From positions 1 to 9,874 of the forward strand of contig CAMOIA010000033.1 of NCBI GenBank assembly GCA_946615785.1: a DNA stretch of 9,874 nt, written 5' to 3'. Shown here one piece after another: positions 5,465-9,874 of this stretch. The notes beneath the pieces are model-generated. The model saw nothing but the letters and a program-made list of their open reading frames with translations, ran no database searches and was not told the origin of the DNA. This DNA comes from an uncultured Clostridia bacterium. GTDB taxonomy: Bacteria; Bacillota; Clostridia; Christensenellales; Aristaeellaceae. Every line of letters begins with the position of its first letter. The first letter of the stretch is position 1. The position numbers and the translations under genes were made by a program.

Positions 5465-6490
5465 ATGCCGCACTACAAAATCCTTGCACCGGAAGTAAAG
5501 TCCATGCCCTGGCAGGAAAAAACCGAAGCGGAAAAAGGGAACAGCCCCCTTTGGCGCTACGCGGAAAACCCCATCATCGACCGCAACCCCATTCCGGGCG
5601 TCGCGCGAATCTTCAACAGTGCCGTCGTTCCCTATGAGGGCGCCTTCATCGGCGTGTTCCGCGCGGAGCAGACCAACGGCATCCCCTTCATCTATCTGGG
5701 CAGGAGCGCCGACGGCATTCACTGGACGTTTGACGAAAAGCGCATCGAATTTGTCGACGAAGAGGGCCGCCCCTTCCAGCCCGTGTACGCGTACGATCCC
5801 CGGCTCGTGAAGGTGGAGGACACCTATTACATCATCTGGTGCTGCGATTTCTGGGGTGCTTCCATCGGCCTTGCCCGCACGAAGGATTTCAAGACCTTTG
5901 TGCGCATGGAGCCGCCTTTTATCCCCTTTAACCGCAACGCCGTTCTTTTCCCGCGCAAAGTCGGCGGCATGTATAAAATGCTGAGCCGTCCTTCCGACAG
6001 CGGCCATACGCCTTTTGGCGACATCTTCATCAGCGAAAGCCCGGATCTTATCTACTGGGGACGGCACAGGCATGTGATGAGCCGCTCCGGCAACTGGTGG
6101 GAAAACCTCAAGATCGGCGGCGGCGCCGCGCCGATTGAAACCAGCGAGGGGTGGCTGCTGTTCTATCACGGCGTCACCGGCACCTGCAACGGTTATGTGT
6201 ACTCCATCGGCGGCGCCATTCTGGATATCGATGAGCCCTCGAAGGTGAAATACCGCTGCAGCACCTGGCTTCTGACCCCGGAAAAGCCGTATGAAGAGCG
6301 CGGCTTCGTCCCGAACGTATGCTTCCCATGCGCGACGATTCACGACAGCGCCACCGGCCGCATCGCCATCTATTACGGCGCGGCGGACAGCTACGTCGGC
6401 CTCGCGTTCGGCTACGCGGATGAAATCATCGATTATATCAAAGCAAACGACGCCGCCTCGGCAGACGATCAAAGCATCGGACTCAGATAA
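5465..6490 (+). CDS. GH130 family beta-mannoside phosphorylase
   Basis: A 341-aa protein without signal peptide, so cytoplasmic. GH130 enzymes split beta-mannosides with inorganic phosphate, releasing alpha-mannose 1-phosphate. The five-bladed propeller family is recognised from NPIIDRNPIPGVARIFNSA (35-53), FRAEQTNGIPFIYLGRSADG (65-84), VYAYDPRL (107-114), RNAVLFPRKVGGMYKMLSRP, KIGGGAAPIE and LFYHGV. Asp111 in AYDPRL is the presumed proton donor; the Arg, Lys and His residues in the later motifs are expected to bind phosphate. The sequence looks most like subfamily GH130_2, which includes beta-1,4-mannooligosaccharide phosphorylases and mannosyl-GlcNAc phosphorylases; the two cannot be separated by eye. 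It is first in a two-gene operon with a GH2 enzyme. An inverted repeat over the promoter suggests substrate-dependent repression. Confidence 0.9.
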   Translation: MPHYKILAPEVKSMPWQEKTEAEKGNSPLWRYAENPIIDRNPIPGVARIFNSAVVPYEGAFIGVFRAEQTNGIPFIYLGRSADGIHWTFDEKRIEFVDEEGRPFQPVYAYDPRLVKVEDTYYIIWCCDFWGASIGLARTKDFKTFVRMEPPFIPFNRNAVLFPRKVGGMYKMLSRPSDSGHTPFGDIFISESPDLIYWGRHRHVMSRSGNWWENLKIGGGAAPIETSEGWLLFYHGVTGTCNGYVYSIGGAILDIDEPSKVKYRCSTWLLTPEKPYEERGFVPNVCFPCATIHDSATGRIAIYYGAADSYVGLAFGYADEIIDYIKANDAASADDQSIGLR

Positions 6491-6511
6491 TCAGTAAGGC
6501 AGGCTGCGACC

Positions 6512-9157
6512 ATGAAAATCGACCTATCCGGTCTCTGGCAGGTGAGCCTTTCCAACACGGAAAGGCCGCCTGCCGCCTTTGAAAACACCATCCATCTTCC
6601 CGGCACCACAAGCTGTGCGGGCCTCGGCACGGAGAATACCGCCGCCGAAACGGGAAACCTGACGGACGCGCATCCTTTTTCGGGCATCGCCTGGTACCGG
6701 CGGCAGCTCACGCTTCCACCATGCGACGGAAGCGTGGCTGTTTTATGCCTTGAGCGGACGCGCATGACCCGCGTCTTTTTTGACGGAGAGCCGCTCGGAA
6801 AGCGGGAAAGCCTGTGCACGCCCCACCTGTATGTTCTCCCCCGCTTTGAAAGCGGGACGCACACCCTCACCGTCGCCGTCGACAACGCGCATTATACGAT
6901 GCCCGGCGGACACATGGTTTCGCCCGACACCCAGAGCAACTGGAACGGCATTACGGGCGAAATCAGCCTGACGATTTCCGCCTTTTATCCCGAAGACCTG
7001 ACCGTGTTTGCGGACAAAGCCAAAAACGCCGTTCACGTAAGTGCCCATATGCTCGGCCCCTCGGAGGGGAATGCGGAAGCGTCCCTGCAGGAAGGCGAGC
7101 GCATCTTGCTCCCCTGGCATGACCACATGCTGGACGCGTGGATCCCGCTTTCGCATCCGCACGACTGCTGGGACGATCGAAACCCCGTTCTCTATTCGCT
7201 TTCCCTTTTCTCAGGCGGCGACGCGTTCACGCGCGTTTTCGGCTTCCGCGCACTTGAAGCCAGCGGCCGCTCCCTGCGCTCAGGCGGGAGAGAGGTTTTC
7301 CTGCGCGGAAAAACAGAATCGCTCATTTTCCCCAAAACGGGCTTTGCTCCCTGTGACTTTTCCACGTGGGAGCGGTATCTTGACACAATCAAGTCCTACG
7401 GAATCAACCACCTGCGCTGCCATACCTGCTGCCCGCCGGAAGCCGCTTTCGCGGCCGCCGACCGCGCCGGCGTCTACATTGAGGCGGAGCTGCCCTTCTG
7501 GGGAACGCTGAAGGACCTCGGCGGCGAAGAGTACGCCGCCTCCGGACAGAAGGCTCTGTTTGAAGAGGGGCTGCGCATCTTAAGCGCATTCGGTCATCAC
7601 CCGAGCTTCGCCCTGTTTTCCCTTGGAAACGAGCTTTGGGGCAGCCGCGAAACCATGGCCGCCTGGATCAAAGCGTACAGAACAATCCGTCCGGATCTTC
7701 TGTACCTTTCCGGCTCCAACAATTTTTTCGTCACGCCCTCCATCCATCCGCAGGAGGATGTGTTTTCCGGCGTGCGGCTTGGGGAAGGGAGGCTGATCCG
7801 CGGCTCCTTCGCCATGTGCGACGCGCCGCTTGGCCCCATCCAGACGAACGCGCCCGGCACGGACTGGGATTATGACCGCGCGATCCTCGCCGATGCGAAA
7901 GAAGGCGGCAAGGTGGAAAAAGAAACCTTCATCCAGCGCGGAACGGGCGTGGAGCGGGTAACGGGAAGCGGAAATGAGAACCTGGTAAAAGCCGTTCCGA
8001 TCCTTTCTCACGAAGTCGGCCAGTATACCTTTTACCCCGATTTTGACGAAGAGGCAAAGTACACCGGTCCCTTAAAGGCGCGGTACTTTGGCCCCATGGC
8101 GGAGCGTCTTCGCGCCGCCGGACTCTGGGATGACAGAAAGCGCTTTTTCGACGCCGCCGGACGCCTTTCCGCCGATTGCTACCGCGCCGAAATGGAAGCC
8201 GCCCTGCGAAGCAGGGAGCTGGCCGGGTTCCAGCTTCTCGACCTGCAGGATTTTCCGGGACAGGGGATCGCACTGGTCGGCATACTGAACGCTTTCATGG
8301 AAAACAAGGGGATCATGCGCCCGGAAGAATGGAGGCAAAGCTGCGCGGACACCGTGGCGCTGGCAAGGCTTCCGGGGTTCGTCTTTACAGGCGGTGAAAT
8401 GCGTTTTTCCCTGCAGGTCTCATCCTGCAGCGTCCCATCGGCCCATGAAATGCGCTGCGCCCTGCGGCGCAGGGACGGGACCAGCCTCTGTGAAGCCGCC
8501 GTCTCCATTCCAAAGACGGACAGACGGCTTTCTGACCCCGTGCCGGTATGCTTTTCGCTGCCCTCAGTCGCCGTCCCCGAAACCTGCCAGCTTGTCCTGT
8601 CGCTTGAGGACGGCACTGTCAACCGCTATTCCATTGCCCTCCTGCCCGATTATCCGGACCTTGTAATCGGCAAAGACGGAATCCGCGAAGGAAACGCCTT
8701 CGTCCGCTTTGTTTCATCGCCTGAAGAAGCGTCCGGCGGCCCCGTACTGGTCATCCCGAATGCGGAAGGAAAACTGCCGGCTTCGTACGCGCCCGATTTC
8801 TGGTGCTACCCGATGTTCAAAAGCATCTCGCAAAGCATGGGCAAGCCGGAGCCCCTGGGCACGATGGGCCTCAGCGTTGACGCGGCCCATCCCCTGCTGC
8901 ATCTTTTCCCGACGGAAAACTACACCACCCCCGTCTGGTACGATCTTCTGTGCCACGCGCACTGCGAAAGCGTGAAGGACGCGCGGATGATCGTTCAGAT
9001 GATCGACAATCCCTACCGGTGCGGGCGTTTCGGAATCCTCTACGAACAGGAAGATCGCCTGTATCTGACGTCCAGGCTCTGGGAAGCCCCCCAAAGCGCC
9101 TCGGTGAAAGCCTTCGCGGCCTCCCTTGTACGTACGCTGTGCGCACAGGCATTCTGA
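6512..9157 (+). CDS. Glycoside hydrolase family 2 protein (specificity unassigned)
   Basis: An 881-aa cytoplasmic enzyme (no signal peptide) with GH2 architecture: an N-terminal jelly-roll sugar-binding domain (about 1-156, with AWYRRQLTLP and SNWNGITGEISL), an Ig-like domain (about 157-250), a TIM barrel (about 255-600) and a long C-terminal region (about 600-881). The acid/base is Glu374 in LGNELWG and the nucleophile is probably Glu501 in LSHEVGQY. About 126 residues separate them, more than the roughly 75 in LacZ, because of an inserted segment containing DAPLG and PGTDWDY. The C-terminal part (LGTMGLSVDAAHPLLHLFPT, then IVQMIDNPYRCGRFGILYE) is a module seen in a poorly characterised GH2 clade. 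The start is ATG at 6512, 21 nt after the GH130 stop, with a weak AGG-type site. Pairing with GH130 suggests an exo-beta-mannosidase or a helper that trims another sugar; beta-galactosidase or beta-glucuronidase cannot be excluded. Confidence 0.88.
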   Translation: MKIDLSGLWQVSLSNTERPPAAFENTIHLPGTTSCAGLGTENTAAETGNLTDAHPFSGIAWYRRQLTLPPCDGSVAVLCLERTRMTRVFFDGEPLGKRESLCTPHLYVLPRFESGTHTLTVAVDNAHYTMPGGHMVSPDTQSNWNGITGEISLTISAFYPEDLTVFADKAKNAVHVSAHMLGPSEGNAEASLQEGERILLPWHDHMLDAWIPLSHPHDCWDDRNPVLYSLSLFSGGDAFTRVFGFRALEASGRSLRSGGREVFLRGKTESLIFPKTGFAPCDFSTWERYLDTIKSYGINHLRCHTCCPPEAAFAAADRAGVYIEAELPFWGTLKDLGGEEYAASGQKALFEEGLRILSAFGHHPSFALFSLGNELWGSRETMAAWIKAYRTIRPDLLYLSGSNNFFVTPSIHPQEDVFSGVRLGEGRLIRGSFAMCDAPLGPIQTNAPGTDWDYDRAILADAKEGGKVEKETFIQRGTGVERVTGSGNENLVKAVPILSHEVGQYTFYPDFDEEAKYTGPLKARYFGPMAERLRAAGLWDDRKRFFDAAGRLSADCYRAEMEAALRSRELAGFQLLDLQDFPGQGIALVGILNAFMENKGIMRPEEWRQSCADTVALARLPGFVFTGGEMRFSLQVSSCSVPSAHEMRCALRRRDGTSLCEAAVSIPKTDRRLSDPVPVCFSLPSVAVPETCQLVLSLEDGTVNRYSIALLPDYPDLVIGKDGIREGNAFVRFVSSPEEASGGPVLVIPNAEGKLPASYAPDFWCYPMFKSISQSMGKPEPLGTMGLSVDAAHPLLHLFPTENYTTPVWYDLLCHAHCESVKDARMIVQMIDNPYRCGRFGILYEQEDRLYLTSRLWEAPQSASVKAFAASLVRTLCAQAF

Positions 9158-9171
9158 TCATCCGGTCATAT

Positions 9172-9211
9172 GAAAGCCGGCACGCGGTCATAGGATCGCG
9201 TGCCGGCTTTC
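9172..9211. terminator. Bidirectional terminator between the GH2 gene and purA
   Basis: GAAAGCCGGCACGCG (9172-9186) and its exact complement (9197-9211) form a 15-bp stem with a 10-nt loop. CATAT (9167-9171) and ATATG (9214-9218) can extend it past a 2-nt bulge. It lies between two convergent genes, 14 nt past the GH2 stop and 14 nt past the purA stop. The T tract is only TTT on each strand, so termination may depend on stem strength. Confidence 0.75.
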
Positions 9212-9225
9212 GCATATGCATTCAA

Positions 9226-9874
9226 TCAGCTTCTGTAAATGATCTCGTTCCGCTTGGGGCCGTTGCTCAGAATGGTCATCGGGCACTCGATCTGCCGTTC
9301 GATAAATTCGATATACGCCCGGCAGTTTTCGGGCAGCTGATCATATTTTTCGATCCCGCGGATGTCCGTTTTCCAGCCCGGCAGGGTCTGGTATACAGGT
9401 TTTGCCTTCTCGACAAGCCTTGTCACCGGGAAATCCGTCACGGTAACCCCGTCGATCTCATAGCCGACGCACACCTTGATTTCGTCAAGGTAGCTCAGCA
9501 CGTCAAGGTTGGTGATGGCGCATTCCGTCGCGCCCTGAAGCATGCAGCCGTAACGGGTTGCCACCGCGTCGAACCAGCCGACGCGCCGCGGCCTTCCGGT
9601 TTTCGCGCCGTATTCGCCGGCATCGCCGCCGCGCCTGCGAAGCTCCTCCGCTTCATCGCCGAAAAGTTCGGTCACAAACGGCCCCGCGCCCACACAGCTG
9701 GAATAAGCCTTCGTGACCGCGATGATCCGCTCAAACGCCGTCGGCGGCAGTCCCGCGCCAACAGCGCCATACCCCGCGATCGGGGAAGAGGACGTGGTGA
9801 AGGGGAAAATGCCGTGATCCGGATCCTTCATTGTGCCGAGCTGGCCCTCCAGCAGGATCTTTTTGCCTTCCTTC
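9226..9874 (-). CDS. purA: Adenylosuccinate synthetase, C-terminal part (partial, variant type)
   Basis: The last 215 or so codons are present; the N-terminal part, with the GTP P-loop-like segment and catalytic Asp/His, lies beyond the right edge. PurA joins IMP and aspartate using GTP, the first committed step to AMP. Recognisable segments are DPDHGIFPFTTSSSPIAG, VGAGPFVTELFG, KTGRPRRVGWFDAVATRYG, TNLDVLSYLDEIKVCVGYE, the QTLPGWK and LPENCRAYIEFIE motifs, and the terminal NGPKRNEII. It departs from the standard enzyme. The usual EGAQGTLLDIDHG reads EGQLGTMKDPDHG, so the position of the catalytic Gln (Gln224 in E. coli numbering, from memory) is Leu with Gln one residue earlier. The aspartate loop TTGR reads KTGR. 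I recall similar variant PurA proteins in Clostridia, so this is probably a subfamily rather than decay. The frame is intact, with a TGA stop at 9228-9226. Confidence 0.88.
   Translation of the reverse strand, partial: KEGKKILLEGQLGTMKDPDHGIFPFTTSSSPIAGYGAVGAGLPPTAFERIIAVTKAYSSCVGAGPFVTELFGDEAEELRRRGGDAGEYGAKTGRPRRVGWFDAVATRYGCMLQGATECAITNLDVLSYLDEIKVCVGYEIDGVTVTDFPVTRLVEKAKPVYQTLPGWKTDIRGIEKYDQLPENCRAYIEFIERQIECPMTILSNGPKRNEIIYRS

Noticed and set aside
5390..6472. A 360-codon minus-strand open frame across GH130.
   Set aside because: Antisense shadow of the GH130 gene. It would also have to overlap the GH130 promoter and operator region, and shows no known motifs.

Overview
This 9.87 kb, GC-rich window looks like a chromosomal segment of a Bacillota (Firmicutes) bacterium, most likely a Clostridia-type anaerobe. 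The evidence is the gene order frr – small ORF – uppS – cdsA – dxr, a long-form hibernation factor, an L,D-transpeptidase of the multi-domain type common in Clostridia, and a cytoplasmic GH130/GH2 sugar pair. The genus cannot be read from the sequence. A gut or rumen habitat is only an inference from the glycosidases.

Layout. Positions 1-4575 on the minus strand, read right to left, hold a secreted or lipid-anchored L,D-transpeptidase (4575-2845) and frr with its own sigma-A-like promoter (2768-2211). These are followed by a 75-aa protein whose TTG start overlaps the frr stop codon (2214-1987), then uppS (1940-1230), cdsA with a GTG start (1227-424) and the first 133 codons of dxr, which runs off the left edge (401-1). 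Most of this cluster serves the cell envelope: Dxr feeds isoprenoid synthesis, UppS makes the C55 lipid carrier, CdsA makes CDP-diacylglycerol, and the L,D-transpeptidase acts on peptidoglycan. Frr recycles ribosomes. A hairpin followed by a U-rich tract lies between the 75-aa gene and uppS and may tune the envelope part of the operon.

Positions 4667-5245 hold hpf/raiA (long ribosome hibernation factor) on the minus strand. It has its own intrinsic terminator and a promoter region with both a sigma-A-like -10 and a match to the Bacillus sigma-H consensus. A 219-bp divergent intergenic region (5246-5464) separates it from a plus-strand two-gene operon, and holds an inverted repeat overlapping the operon's predicted -35.

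Positions 5465-9157 hold the sugar operon: a GH130 beta-mannoside phosphorylase (341 aa) and a large GH2 glycoside hydrolase (881 aa). Neither has a signal peptide, so both should act in the cytoplasm on imported beta-linked oligosaccharides, probably mannosides. A strong, near-symmetric hairpin (9172-9211) separates this operon from the convergent C-terminal part of a variant adenylosuccinate synthetase (purA-like, 9874-9226), which enters from the right edge.

No RNA genes, insertion sequences, CRISPR arrays or phage genes were seen. No clearly new multi-gene system is evident. The most unusual items are the GH130-GH2 pair with its operator-like repeat, the 75-aa TTG-start protein, the hpf promoter and the non-canonical PurA.
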